This document shows, in pieces, positions 14,758 to 22,992 of a stretch of 50,446 nucleotides of DNA; position 1 is the first letter of the stretch; every line of letters begins with the position of its first letter. Source of the DNA: Ignavibacteria bacterium (GTDB taxonomy: Bacteria; Bacteroidota; Ignavibacteria; Ignavibacteriales; Ignavibacteriaceae); the NCBI GenBank assembly GCA_030684555.1, contig JAUXVN010000056.1, positions 1 through 50,446 of the forward strand, given 5' to 3'. The position numbers and the translations under genes were made by a program. Below the pieces are notes generated by a model that saw only the letters and a list, made by a program, of their open reading frames with translations, had not been told where the DNA came from and ran no database searches.

Positions 14758-15906
14758 ATGAGTACTAATCAACGCATCTATTATATTGACTGGCTAAGAG
14801 TTATAACCTTCGGTCTGTTATTTGTATTTCACTCCTTTCGTCTGTTTGATACTTATCCATGGCATTTGAAAAACGCTGATACAAGCATTTCAATCAACTA
14901 TATTATTGAATTTATGCATAGTTGGCGAATGTATATTATTTTTCTGGTATCAGGCGCAGGTACTTATTTCGCAATGAAATCTAAAAGAGAAAATTTTTTA
15001 AATGGAAGAATAAAGCGGCTGATCATCCCCTATATTTTTGGTGTTATTATATTGGTTCCACCCCAAAAATTTTTTGAAGCAATTCAACAATCAGGATTTG
15101 AAGGCAATTATCTTCTATTTCTTACACAATTGCCATATAGTTTAATAAATGAAAATTTTGGGTGGAACCTGATATGGACCGGATATTTAGGATACCACAT
15201 CTGGTATTTAATGTACTTATTCATTCAAACAATTTTATTTCTCCCGCTGTTCAAACTTATACTAAAACATCAAAATAAAGTGTGTGAACAATCCAATAAA
15301 CTATTCCGGTCATTTTATACTTTTTGGTATATCATCATACCGTTCGTTTTACTTGAGTTTCTTTTGCGACCTGTATTTCCTCAATATCTGAACTGGTCAG
15401 ATTTCGCAACATTTTCACTCTATTTCCTTTTTGGGTTTCTTTTGCAAATCAATCAGAAGATCATTTTATTCATTGAAAAAAATGCCTATAAATTTCTATT
15501 AATAGCCATCGCTTGTTGGAGTTTGTATTTAATCAATAAAACTTTTCTTGACAATATTTCAATACCGGAATATACAGTGAATTACTTTTTCTCAATCATT
15601 TTGAAAAACCTGAACAGCATCAGTTGGGTGTTTACATTTACCGGACTTGGTAAGAAATTTCTAAATTTTAATCATCGCTATTTGAACGACCTCAATCAAG
15701 GGATTTTACCTTTTTACATCCTACACCAAACCGTTATTGTGATTTTTGGATATTTTGTGGTTCAATGGGATTTATCGATTCTGGAAAAATTTCTTATTAT
15801 TTTTACTATCTCTTTTCTTGTTACCATTGGGCTGTACCAAATTATACGGAGAAATAATATGATGAGATTTTTCTTCGGAATGAAACGAAAGGGAGTAAAC
15901 CCATAA
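14758..15906 (+). CDS. Acyltransferase-3 family membrane protein
   Basis: 382 residues with about ten membrane segments. The N-terminus IYYIDWLRVITFGLLFVFHS contains the D-W-L-R...H pattern of acyltransferase-3 / OpgC-like enzymes, which transfer acyl groups to extracytoplasmic sugars or lipids. GAGTYFAMKSKRENFLNGRIKRLIIPYIFG is a further family segment. ATG 14758 follows AAGGA right after the esterase stop; the in-frame upstream start at 14731 would overlap the esterase. Pairing with a secreted esterase suggests one adds and the other removes acyl groups on a surface substrate (inference). Confidence 0.85.
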   Translation: MSTNQRIYYIDWLRVITFGLLFVFHSFRLFDTYPWHLKNADTSISINYIIEFMHSWRMYIIFLVSGAGTYFAMKSKRENFLNGRIKRLIIPYIFGVIILVPPQKFFEAIQQSGFEGNYLLFLTQLPYSLINENFGWNLIWTGYLGYHIWYLMYLFIQTILFLPLFKLILKHQNKVCEQSNKLFRSFYTFWYIIIPFVLLEFLLRPVFPQYLNWSDFATFSLYFLFGFLLQINQKIILFIEKNAYKFLLIAIACWSLYLINKTFLDNISIPEYTVNYFFSIILKNLNSISWVFTFTGLGKKFLNFNHRYLNDLNQGILPFYILHQTVIVIFGYFVVQWDLSILEKFLIIFTISFLVTIGLYQIIRRNNMMRFFFGMKRKGVNP

Positions 15907-15972
15907 AGAGTTTGCAAAAATAATAAATCAACTTGCGACAGCTAAGTAATGTCAAATTTAAAAGTTATAACA

Positions 15973-16158
15973 ATGAAGAATAAGTTAATATTAAACCCTG
16001 CAACAGGAATGGCAATAGGTGCTATCGTTGCAGCATTAATTTCAATAATAGTTCAACTTGCTACAAAAGACAGCTCTATTTGGATTTGGTCAATTCCCAT
16101 TGGGATTGCAATTGGATTACCAATTGGAATAGCAGCAAAGGGAAAAAAGAAGTTCTAA
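15973..16158 (+). CDS. Small two-helix membrane protein
   Basis: About 61 residues from ATG 15973 (MKNKLILNPATGMAIGAIVA); an alternative ATG lies at 15949. Two hydrophobic segments, GMAIGAIVAALISIIVQLA and IWIWSIPIGIAIGLPIGIA, are joined by a short polar turn. A basic tail, KGKKKF, follows. No family is recognised. It sits alone between the acyltransferase and the next small gene in the same direction. Confidence 0.55.
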   Translation: MKNKLILNPATGMAIGAIVAALISIIVQLATKDSSIWIWSIPIGIAIGLPIGIAAKGKKKF

Positions 16159-16195
16159 TAATATTTAGTAAATACTCATTTAAAGTGAAAACAGT

Positions 16196-16483
16196 ATGAA
16201 CGAAACAAAAATAATGACCTTGCATCCAGGTGGAAAACAAGGAGTCAATATTCTTTTAAGAAGGTATGAAATAATTAAAACTTTCATTCTTTCAAAACTA
16301 AAAAACCATTCGGAAATAAGTTTTGATGAACTAACCGACTTTGCAGTAAAAGAACTTTCTGCCAACTTTGACGGTAAAGTTGTTTGGTATATGGTTACGG
16401 TAAAACTTGACCTTGAAGCACGGAAACTAATAGAAAGAGTTCCCAAAACAAGTCCGCATAAACTGAGATTAACCAAAGTATAA
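16196..16483 (+). CDS. Small conserved hypothetical protein (DUF6958-like)
   Basis: 95 residues: a start region LHPGGKQGVNILLRRYEIIKTFIL, a helical middle SFDELTDFAVKELSANFDGKVVWYMVTVKLDLEARKLIERV, and a basic end. The pattern of a short strand, a helix and W-(Y/W)-x-x-T-V-K-L-D-L-E-A resembles small DUF6958-type proteins, which have no known role. The assignment to that family is tentative. The coding sequence is clean and has an ATG start. Confidence 0.6.
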   Translation: MNETKIMTLHPGGKQGVNILLRRYEIIKTFILSKLKNHSEISFDELTDFAVKELSANFDGKVVWYMVTVKLDLEARKLIERVPKTSPHKLRLTKV

Positions 16484-16644
16484 TGCGGGGATTAAAAACT
16501 CCCATAATTTGGGAAGTGCTTATTTCAAAGTTTGTGTTGGTTGAACTCTTTATTCAATTATAATCAAATTACTAAATGGAATGTTTTTAAGCAGCTCCTA
16601 ACTCCATCCTCACCTGAAATATCCGAATTAAAGTAAATAAAGAA

Positions 16645-16668
16645 AAGGTTGTCTAAATAGACAACCTT
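16645..16668 (-). terminator. Terminator of the chemoreceptor gene
   Basis: AAGGTTGTCTA and TAGACAACCTT form a perfect 11-bp stem with a two-base centre just beyond the stop of the minus-strand receptor gene. The minus-strand transcript ends with TTTTCTTT. GTCTTTTT on the plus side could make it bidirectional. Confidence 0.75.
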
Positions 16669-16679
16669 GTCTTTTTGAA

Positions 16680-19055
16680 CTAATGTTTACTTAAATAATT
16701 ATTCGAAATTTTAAATCGTGCAATTAATGATTGTAGATTATCAGCTAATCGATTCAAATCTTCAGTAGCTTTTGCAATTTGCTGAACGCCTTCCGCAGAC
16801 TCTTGCGCTATAGAACTCATGCTATCGATATTTCTACTGATTTGCTCAGCAGCTGATGATTGTTCTTCACTTGCAGCAGCAACTTGAGCAATATTATCAA
16901 CAACTTCGGAGGAACTTGTAATAATTTCGCGAAGTGCATCACCAGCTTTTTGCGCTAATTCCTTACCGCTGTTTACTTCATCTGTCCCTTGCTCAATTGA
17001 TTCCACAGCATGATTTGTATCTTTCTGAATTTGATTTATCATTGAAGCAATTTCTTTAGTCGCTTTAGTGGTTCTTTCGGCTAATTTTCTTACTTCATCA
17101 GCAACTACGGCAAAACCGCGCCCATGTTCTCCCGCTCTTGCGGCTTCGATTGCAGCATTAAGTGCGAGAAGATTAGTTTGATCTGCAATGTCATCAATTA
17201 CTTGAATTATTTCTCCGATTTTATCACTGCTATCGCCTAATTTTTTTACGATTTCCGCTGCATTTAAAACGACCTCTGCAATTTTATTCATTCCGATTAT
17301 AGTATCATTAACAACTTTACCGCCGTGTTTGGCAATGCTGCCAGATTTTTTTGCCGATTCAGAAACGCGTGTTACATTGTTAGCAGTTTCAATTATTGTT
17401 TTAGTCATCTGCTCAATACCGCGTGCAATTTCTGTTGTTTGTGAACTCTGTTCTTGAGCCCCCGCAGCCATTTCTTCAGCGCTTGATGAAATTTCGGATG
17501 ATGCACTTGCAGTTGCATTTGATGCTTCTGAAACACCAACCATTGCTTCATGTAGTGACGATACAACTTGATTTATACTATCTTTTATTTTTTGATGATC
17601 ACCCTTAAAATCACTTTTAATTTTTACCGTCAAATCTCCTTCCGATAAAAGTTTTAATGCGCCAACTGCTTCGTTAATCGGAGCAAGAAGAGAATCAAGA
17701 GTTGTATTCATCCCTTTAATAATCACTTTATACTCACCCGAGAATTGATTTTCTTTTCCTCTTACGGAAAGTCTTCCTTCAATTGCTGCGGTATTGAGTA
17801 TTTTAACCTCATCCACCAGTTCTTTTATTGTAGAAATCATTTTGTTCATGCTTTTTGAAAGCGCATCTTTTTCAGATTTAACTTCAACATCAACATCGAA
17901 ATTACCTTCTGCTATTTTCTGAGCCGCAGTTGATTTTTCTTTATAACTTTCTGCTATAGTGTTAAACGAATTCTCAAGAGCAGCTATTTCATCTTCTGAA
18001 GTTATTGGGATGTTAAAATTGGCATCACCTGAAGCTAATTGATTTGCCGCTGTAGTAAGTTTATGCATTTTTTTTACCACCAATTTATTGATAGTGTAAA
18101 TGATCACACCTGACAAAAGAATTACAATTATTGCCGATATTAGCGCCATCATTAATCGAAGCGAATTGATTTTATTAATAATATCATTAACCGATGCCGC
18201 TGCAACTACTTTAAAATTCCATTCATTGTAGTCTGTAACTGAATAATCCCATTCATCCCCGGACAAATTTATTCCGTTAGCAAAAATCTCTTTAAAAATT
18301 TCTTCAGTAATATGATTTGAATTAAAAATCATTTTATCGTTCATATCAATTACAGCAATAAATCCGTTTTCAAGTATTCGAGTATTTGCAATTGTTTCTT
18401 TCAACTCATCCAGAAGAGTTAATTTAAACCCTACATACCAGATACCGATTACGTTGCGGTTATTATCAAAAATAGGTTCGTAACCGGTGATATATAACTG
18501 TCCAAGAATATCTACAATTCCATAAAAAGGTTTATTGTTCAGAATTTCTTTTATCGCTTTTCCGTTTGGATCAAGTTGAGTTCCTATTGCTCTGCTGCCG
18601 TCATCTTTTATTACGTTGGTACTAATTCTATAAAAACTATTTCCCTTTCTCGAAAAAAGAGTTGCGGTTCCACCATTGTAATTTTTAATTATATCGACGG
18701 TATTAAATTTTAGAGCTTGAGGTGTATTTCCAAAATTGAGGTCGTTAACAACTTCATTCCCAACTTGAACCGGCTGACCTACCGAGGCAGCTCCAAACCT
18801 CAAGTATTCATTTTGTAAAACTTTGATTGAAGTTCTTAGATTCTCCAGCATCAAGTTATTTGTAAAACTAAAAGCCGTTATTATTTTGGAGTTGTTCTGA
18901 GCTATTGTTTCATCTACATTTTTGTGAATTTCATTTTCATAGTCGATTGCTATTATGTATACCAACAGGATTATCCCCACAAGTAGAATTCCGATTATCG
19001 GGAAAAGAATTTTGAAGTCTATTCTTTTTTTATAAGCTTGAAAAATATTTATCAT
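16680..19055 (-). CDS. Methyl-accepting chemotaxis protein with Cache sensor
   Basis: 791 residues. TM1 (about 15-37, [19 protein letters not shown]) precedes a periplasmic Cache_3/Cache_2-type domain with [16 protein letters not shown] and [22 protein letters not shown]2 lies near 305-327 and is followed by a HAMP ([20 protein letters not shown]) and further HAMP-like segments. The signalling hairpin is [37 protein letters not shown]. It would sense a small molecule outside and control CheA. No chemotaxis operon is present in this window, so it is an orphan receptor. It is transcribed against its neighbours. Confidence 0.95.
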   Translation of the reverse strand: MINIFQAYKKRIDFKILFPIIGILLVGIILLVYIIAIDYENEIHKNVDETIAQNNSKIITAFSFTNNLMLENLRTSIKVLQNEYLRFGAASVGQPVQVGNEVVNDLNFGNTPQALKFNTVDIIKNYNGGTATLFSRKGNSFYRISTNVIKDDGSRAIGTQLDPNGKAIKEILNNKPFYGIVDILGQLYITGYEPIFDNNRNVIGIWYVGFKLTLLDELKETIANTRILENGFIAVIDMNDKMIFNSNHITEEIFKEIFANGINLSGDEWDYSVTDYNEWNFKVVAAASVNDIINKINSLRLMMALISAIIVILLSGVIIYTINKLVVKKMHKLTTAANQLASGDANFNIPITSEDEIAALENSFNTIAESYKEKSTAAQKIAEGNFDVDVEVKSEKDALSKSMNKMISTIKELVDEVKILNTAAIEGRLSVRGKENQFSGEYKVIIKGMNTTLDSLLAPINEAVGALKLLSEGDLTVKIKSDFKGDHQKIKDSINQVVSSLHEAMVGVSEASNATASASSEISSSAEEMAAGAQEQSSQTTEIARGIEQMTKTIIETANNVTRVSESAKKSGSIAKHGGKVVNDTIIGMNKIAEVVLNAAEIVKKLGDSSDKIGEIIQVIDDIADQTNLLALNAAIEAARAGEHGRGFAVVADEVRKLAERTTKATKEIASMINQIQKDTNHAVESIEQGTDEVNSGKELAQKAGDALREIITSSSEVVDNIAQVAAASEEQSSAAEQISRNIDSMSSIAQESAEGVQQIAKATEDLNRLADNLQSLIARFKISNNYLSKH

Positions 19056-19220
19056 GATTTATTCCGTGAATATTTGTTTTATTAAGTAATTGCACATCGT
19101 AACTTAAGCTACATTCGTTATCATAAGGTATTATCGGATAAACTCCGATTTTGTTTAGAAAAATCGGCATTTTGTTATACGTTAAATAATTATGAAAGAA
19201 TGACTTATGTTATTATCTGA

Positions 19221-19236
19221 TATGACAAAAGTCATA
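19221..19236. promoter_or_regulatory. Possible operator palindrome TATGAC-N4-GTCATA
   Basis: The perfect 6+6 inverted repeat with a 4-base spacer has the size and symmetry of Crp/Fnr-family sites. It lies about 165 bp upstream of the chemoreceptor start and 195 bp upstream of the HEPN gene. The regulator is unknown, and chance occurrence in AT-rich DNA cannot be excluded. Confidence 0.3.
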
Positions 19237-19271
19237 ATAGCTACCACTGTTGGATTGAGCTATTTAATGAA

Positions 19272-19307
19272 TTTTGAACTTCATTAAAAGTTGGATAATT
19301 TTGGTGG
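19272..19307. repeat. Dispersed repeat copy 2
   Basis: Direct-repeat partner of 12130-12166, in the same orientation, with three substitutions and one gap. Confidence 0.5.
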
Positions 19308-19431
19308 AATAAAACGAAACTTTAAACTTCTTGATAACTTAAAAAATAAAAGTTATCACACAGAAATTTTGTAAGAAATCCAATACACATAAAACTAACA
19401 GAATTGTTTATATTTGAGGAAAAAGTTATAA

Positions 19432-19818
19432 ATGGAAAATAAAATAAAATATTGGATTGATTTATCTGATTACGACCTGGAAACAGCCGAAGCCATGTTG
19501 AGCAGTAAGAGGTATCTCTATGTTGGTTTTATGTGTCACCAAACAATCGAAAAAGCATTTAAAGCTTATTTCACAAAACTTAAACTTGAGACAGCGCCTT
19601 TTACTCATAGCCTTTCATATTTAGCAAAGAAAGGTGAATTTTATGAATTACTTTCGGAATCACAGAAAGATTTTATCGACCAAATTGAACCACTAAATAT
19701 CGAAGCAAGATATCCTTCTCATAAAGATAGATTATTGCGAAGCCTGACCGATGTTAAGTGCATAGAACTGATTCAAAAAACTAAGGAATTACAGCAATGG
19801 ATAAAGAAGAAGCTATAA
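19432..19818 (+). CDS. HEPN-domain protein, toxin of HEPN/MNT module
   Basis: 128 residues of all-helical HEPN type: YWIDLSDYDLETAEAMLSSKRYLYVGFMCHQTIEKAFKAYF, then FTHSLSYLAKK. In HEPN/MNT pairs this protein is usually an RNase-like toxin. The canonical R-x4-6-H is not strictly seen in the last helix (residues EARYPSHKDRL come closest, R-Y-P-S-H). A GAGGAAAAAG ribosome binding site precedes ATG 19432. The MNT gene overlaps its 3' end by 22 bases, which implies coupled translation. Confidence 0.88.
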   Translation: MENKIKYWIDLSDYDLETAEAMLSSKRYLYVGFMCHQTIEKAFKAYFTKLKLETAPFTHSLSYLAKKGEFYELLSESQKDFIDQIEPLNIEARYPSHKDRLLRSLTDVKCIELIQKTKELQQWIKKKL

Positions 19819-20099
19819 GCAAAGTCAAACAATACAGTTCCTTGCTTAAACAAAACATACAATTTGAGAAAATCTATCTGTTCGGTTCATATGCGAGGAA
19901 CACGAACAAAGAAGACAGCGATATCGATGTTGCGATTGTGGTAAACAAGATTGAAGGTGATTATTTTTCAATCAATCCATTGCTTTGGAAACTCCGCCGA
20001 CAAGTTGACGACCGAATTGAACCGATTCTTATCGAAAGAGAATTTGACGACGCTGATTTTATTGGTGAGATTAAGAAATATGGAATCGAAATCGTATAG
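19797..20099 (+). CDS. MNT nucleotidyltransferase, antitoxin of HEPN/MNT module
   Basis: 100 residues with the minimal nucleotidyltransferase signature LFGSYARNTNKEDSDIDVAIV (G-S-x-D-x-D, near residues 30-45). In characterised pairs the MNT enzyme AMPylates the HEPN toxin to silence it. The start lies inside the HEPN gene. The C-terminus VDDRIEPILIEREFDDADFIGEIKKYGIEI is normal for the family. The protein appears intact. Confidence 0.9.
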   Translation: MDKEEAISKVKQYSSLLKQNIQFEKIYLFGSYARNTNKEDSDIDVAIVVNKIEGDYFSINPLLWKLRRQVDDRIEPILIEREFDDADFIGEIKKYGIEIV

Positions 20100-20265
20100 A
20101 GAAAGAACTACTACTCGCAACACCGAGTTTAAAACATTGAGGGTTTGGTTGTCAAGCAAAGTTACTATCCTGCTACAAGTGTGTCGGCGGGTTGTAACGT
20201 AGTAAAGCAGTCCACAATATTTAGAACAGGTAACCGTATTCTAAAACTAAACAAAAACCACAATC

Positions 20266-20637
20266 ATGAAAGAAAACAAAAAACATTTATCAATAGAAGA
20301 ATATTTTGATAATCAACCTGAAAAGATAAAAGAGAGTCTTAAGGAATTAAAAGATTGTATTTTAAAGGCAGTTCCCGAAGCGATTGAAATGCTCAATTAT
20401 GGTATTCCTGCGTACGCCCTTGTAAAAGGGGGAAAAAGAGAAGAGCAGATTATGATTGCCGGATATAAAAAACATGTTGGATTATATCCTCACCCGACCG
20501 TAATGGATAAATTTGATAAAGAACTTGAAGGTTATAAAAAAGGTAAAGGATCTGTTCAGTTTCCTATTGATAAACCTTTACCAAAAGCACTTATTGTAAA
20601 AATGGTTAAATACCGAATGTTACTTTTGAAAAAATGA
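20266..20637 (+). CDS. DUF1801 (YdhG-like) protein
   Basis: 123 residues: SIEEYFDNQPEKIKESLKELKDCILKAVPEAIEMLNYGIPAYAL, then MIAGYKKHVGLYPHP and KGSVQFPIDKPLPKALIVKMVKYR. These are the standard blocks of the DUF1801 / YdhG family, a frataxin-like fold sometimes called iron chaperone-like, without firm biochemical role. It stands alone after a 166-bp gap that carries no recognised feature and converges on the anti-sigma-like gene. Confidence 0.85.
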   Translation: MKENKKHLSIEEYFDNQPEKIKESLKELKDCILKAVPEAIEMLNYGIPAYALVKGGKREEQIMIAGYKKHVGLYPHPTVMDKFDKELEGYKKGKGSVQFPIDKPLPKALIVKMVKYRMLLLKK

Positions 20638-20702
20638 AAAGGGCTGGATAAGGGAATATGGATGTAATTTAGTTTATCTAAAACATCGACTATGGATAGA
20701 AA

Positions 20703-21221
20703 TTATTCCGGTCTTTCAGTTGTCAATGCCGCACTGATAACTAACGAATTTTTTAGACTATCAATCAACTTTCTTTCTTCATCTGAAGATGAGATAAGTT
20801 TGAATCCTACTAATTCATTATTCATAACAATCCGGTTGGAGTTCGTTCTGCCCGATTTAACTTTCTGAATCACTTCATCATTTATAACCGCTAATTCTGT
20901 TTGGTTAACTCTATCAACTTCAAAAATATCACTTCTTACACGCGGCATTTCTGAAAATGGATTGGTATACACTATTCTTTCATTCACCATCAAAACAAGA
21001 AAAATAACTGAGGCAACTGTTATACTTGCAGTTGAAGGAATCCAGAGGAACGAATTTTTCACTCTATCCCAAAAACTCTCAACCGCCTCCGGTGACTTTG
21101 ATATTTGAGCAAAAAGTTTTTCTTCAAACATGTAAGGGACTTCGGTTTTGCTCAGTTTTTGTAAACTTTGTGTAACCTGCGGAAAATGGTTTTCGTTATC
21201 AAAAATATTTTCTTTTTTCAT
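20703..21221 (-). CDS. Single-pass membrane protein, probable anti-sigma partner
   Basis: 172 residues with a cytoplasmic N-terminus (~1-52), one membrane segment (STASITVASVIFLVLMV, about residues 58-74) and a periplasmic tail. It begins one base after the ECF sigma gene stop, the usual arrangement of an anti-sigma factor. No HxxxCxxC zinc motif is present, so the anti-sigma role is inferred from topology and position. The tail has no recognised domain. Confidence 0.6.
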   Translation of the reverse strand: MKKENIFDNENHFPQVTQSLQKLSKTEVPYMFEEKLFAQISKSPEAVESFWDRVKNSFLWIPSTASITVASVIFLVLMVNERIVYTNPFSEMPRVRSDIFEVDRVNQTELAVINDEVIQKVKSGRTNSNRIVMNNELVGFKLISSSDEERKLIDSLKNSLVISAALTTERPE

Positions 21222-21222
21222 C

Positions 21223-21804
21223 TTAATCTTCTAACATTTTCGAAAGTAGTTTTTGTAATTTGCTTCTTCCCCTGTTTAACCTTGATTTTACAGTCCCGGC
21301 TGTTATTCCGGTAATTTCAGCTATCTCTTCGTAAGAAAGTTCCTGAATATCCCTTAGAATAACTATTTCACGGAAAATCTCCGGAAGTTGTTCAATCGCT
21401 TTTGTTATCATTTCTTCATTTAATTTATTAAGAAGAATTTCATCCGGTCGATTGCTATTATCTTCAATCTGAAACTGTTTATCTTCATCTTCTCCCATCG
21501 CATCGATTGACAACATCCCAAACTTTTTCTTTTTTTGAAGTTCGGTTCTCGCAAGATTTCCTGCAATTGTGTATATCCATGTCGAAAATTTTCCGATAGG
21601 TTTGAAACTATCTTTTTTTCTGAAAACACGAATCATCGTCTCTTGAACAATATCAGCCGAACTTTCATAATCACCGGTAAATCTGTGGACAAAATTCATA
21701 AGAGGATTTTTATACTTCCTAACTAAAAAGGTGTATGCCTCAACGTTATTTGTCGCCTGGAACTCGATCATGAGTTCTTCATCAGATAATTCTTTTAAAT
21801 TCAA
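21223..21804 (-). CDS. ECF RNA polymerase sigma factor (RpoE-like)
   Basis: 193 residues. Sigma-2 region: YTFLVRKYKNPLMNFVHRFTG, then SADIVQETMIRVFRKKDSF and FSTWIYTIAGNLARTELQKKKK. Sigma-4 region: LPEIFREIVILRDIQELSYEEIAEITGITAGTVKSRLNRGRSKLQKLL. This is a typical ECF factor acting on envelope-type responses. The downstream membrane protein is its likely regulator. An acidic linker (GEDEDKQFQIEDNSNRPDE) separates the domains. Confidence 0.93.
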   Translation of the reverse strand: MNLKELSDEELMIEFQATNNVEAYTFLVRKYKNPLMNFVHRFTGDYESSADIVQETMIRVFRKKDSFKPIGKFSTWIYTIAGNLARTELQKKKKFGMLSIDAMGEDEDKQFQIEDNSNRPDEILLNKLNEEMITKAIEQLPEIFREIVILRDIQELSYEEIAEITGITAGTVKSRLNRGRSKLQKLLSKMLED

Positions 21805-21857
21805 TTCGTTTCAGACTTATTATACTTTTGAAATGGATAAAAGTTTCAATTAGACTA

Positions 21858-22865
21858 TTATTTTAAAATTCTTGTTAACAACATTGTAAGAATTGTCTTT
21901 TCGTCAGTATTTGTTGTTTTGATTGATAAATCGGCTTCGAGGAATGCTTCAAATATTTCACTAAATTTTTGCGGTGAAAGAGATTCTGCAGCTTTAATAT
22001 AATTTGGATAATAATAAGGATGAGTTCCGACAATACGTGCAGCTATTTCATTCCTTGTGTTTTTTTCTTGAAGTTCTTTTACTTGAACTAATCCCGTATA
22101 GTATTTATTTAAAGGATAAAGAATGGGAGCAACTCCATTTTTTTCCAGCATACGGAAAGCAATTTTCATCGCTAATTTTTTATCACGTTTTACGAGTGCA
22201 TCTTGAAGCTGAAAAATTGTATACTCTTTTGATGCAATTACGTGCGAGTTAATAATATCAAGAGTAATACCGGGTTCATTCTCAATGTAAGTAAGCATTT
22301 TATCAATTTGCATTTTAAGAGTTTCGCGGCTTTCGCCGACAAGGTCGGCAAGGTATCTTGCATCGGGTTCAGAAATATTCTTCTTTTTTGATTTAACATA
22401 TTCCGAAATCCAATTTATTACTGCCCCTTCTTTTAATGCTTTTGCCTCAAATGAATATCCATGTTTTTCTAAAAGTTGTAAATGTTCTTTATCGAATTTT
22501 GTAATAGAGCCGGTATAAATCAAAATTAGAATGGTAAAATCTGCGGGAGATTGAATGTAGTTTGAAAATTGTTCTGCATCCTTCATCTTTTCAAATTCTT
22601 TAACAATAACTAATTTTTTATCTCCACTGAAAGGAAAGGAATTTGCGAAATCAAGTATTTCCGGAGCGGTAGCTTTACTTCCATAATAAGTTTCTCTATC
22701 AAAATCAGTTCCAACTAACGGAGCGAGCTGCTTTTCCATATACTCGGCGGTTTGTCTGATTAAAAAACTATCCTCACCGAACAGAAAATATATTGGTAAA
22801 ATCTGATTCTTTTTAATTAAAGCGGGAATATCAGAAATTGATGATGAATTTGATTTAACTGCCAT
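21858..22865 (-). CDS. holA: DNA polymerase III subunit delta (HolA)
   Basis: 335 residues of the clamp-loader delta family. N-terminal ILPIYFLFGEDSFLIRQTAEYMEKQL, central VIVKEFEKMKDAEQFSNYIQSPADFTILILIYTG, and C-terminal helices ITLDIINSHVIASKEYTIFQLQDALVKRDKKLAMKIAFRMLEKNG followed by ARIVGTHPYYYPNYIKAAESLSPQKFSEIFEAFLEADLSIKTT. The protein opens the sliding clamp for loading. Its start overlaps the end of the small MetS-like gene by 11 bases, so the transporter genes and holA probably share an mRNA. Confidence 0.9.
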   Translation of the reverse strand: MAVKSNSSSISDIPALIKKNQILPIYFLFGEDSFLIRQTAEYMEKQLAPLVGTDFDRETYYGSKATAPEILDFANSFPFSGDKKLVIVKEFEKMKDAEQFSNYIQSPADFTILILIYTGSITKFDKEHLQLLEKHGYSFEAKALKEGAVINWISEYVKSKKKNISEPDARYLADLVGESRETLKMQIDKMLTYIENEPGITLDIINSHVIASKEYTIFQLQDALVKRDKKLAMKIAFRMLEKNGVAPILYPLNKYYTGLVQVKELQEKNTRNEIAARIVGTHPYYYPNYIKAAESLSPQKFSEIFEAFLEADLSIKTTNTDEKTILTMLLTRILK

Positions 22866-22977
22866 TTTCTTCTAATCTTTTTTTCTTTTCAAACAAAAAT
22901 GCTTTCCTCACAAAATATGCAAATCCACCCCAAACAATTGTAAGGATTATTATTGCAGTTATATATGTTGAAACCAT
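22855..22977 (-). CDS. MetS-like small subunit of NSS transporter
   Basis: A 40-residue ORF with ATG at 22977 and TAA at 22857-22855. It has one membrane helix, ITAIIILTIVWGGFAYFV, followed by a charged tail (RKAFLFEKKKRLEENGS). It starts 15 bases after the stop of the NSS transporter gene. Corynebacterial MetPS pairs an NSS transporter with a tiny one-helix MetS subunit of the same layout (V-W-G-G core, basic tail). Position, size and sequence pattern all fit that family. It overlaps the holA start by 11 bases. Confidence 0.75.
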   Translation of the reverse strand: MVSTYITAIIILTIVWGGFAYFVRKAFLFEKKKRLEENGS

Positions 22978-22992
22978 CTTGTTTAGTTTTTC

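Larger units (their letters stand above)
19056..19431. other. Divergent intergenic region with hairpin, palindrome and repeat
   Basis: It lies between the divergently oriented chemoreceptor and HEPN genes. It contains CCGATTTT-GTTTAGA-AAAATCGG (19147-19169), an operator-like palindrome (19221-19236) and the second dispersed repeat copy (19272-19307). No gene is seen. Confidence 0.5.

Noticed and set aside
15907-16483. Integron-like small-gene cassettes
   Set aside because: No attC-type paired core sites (RYYYAAC / GTTRRRY) or integrase could be seen near these small genes.
19951-20202. Plus-strand ORF across the MNT gene end
   Set aside because: Shadow frame of the MNT gene; the 20100-20265 gap shows no independent coding signal.
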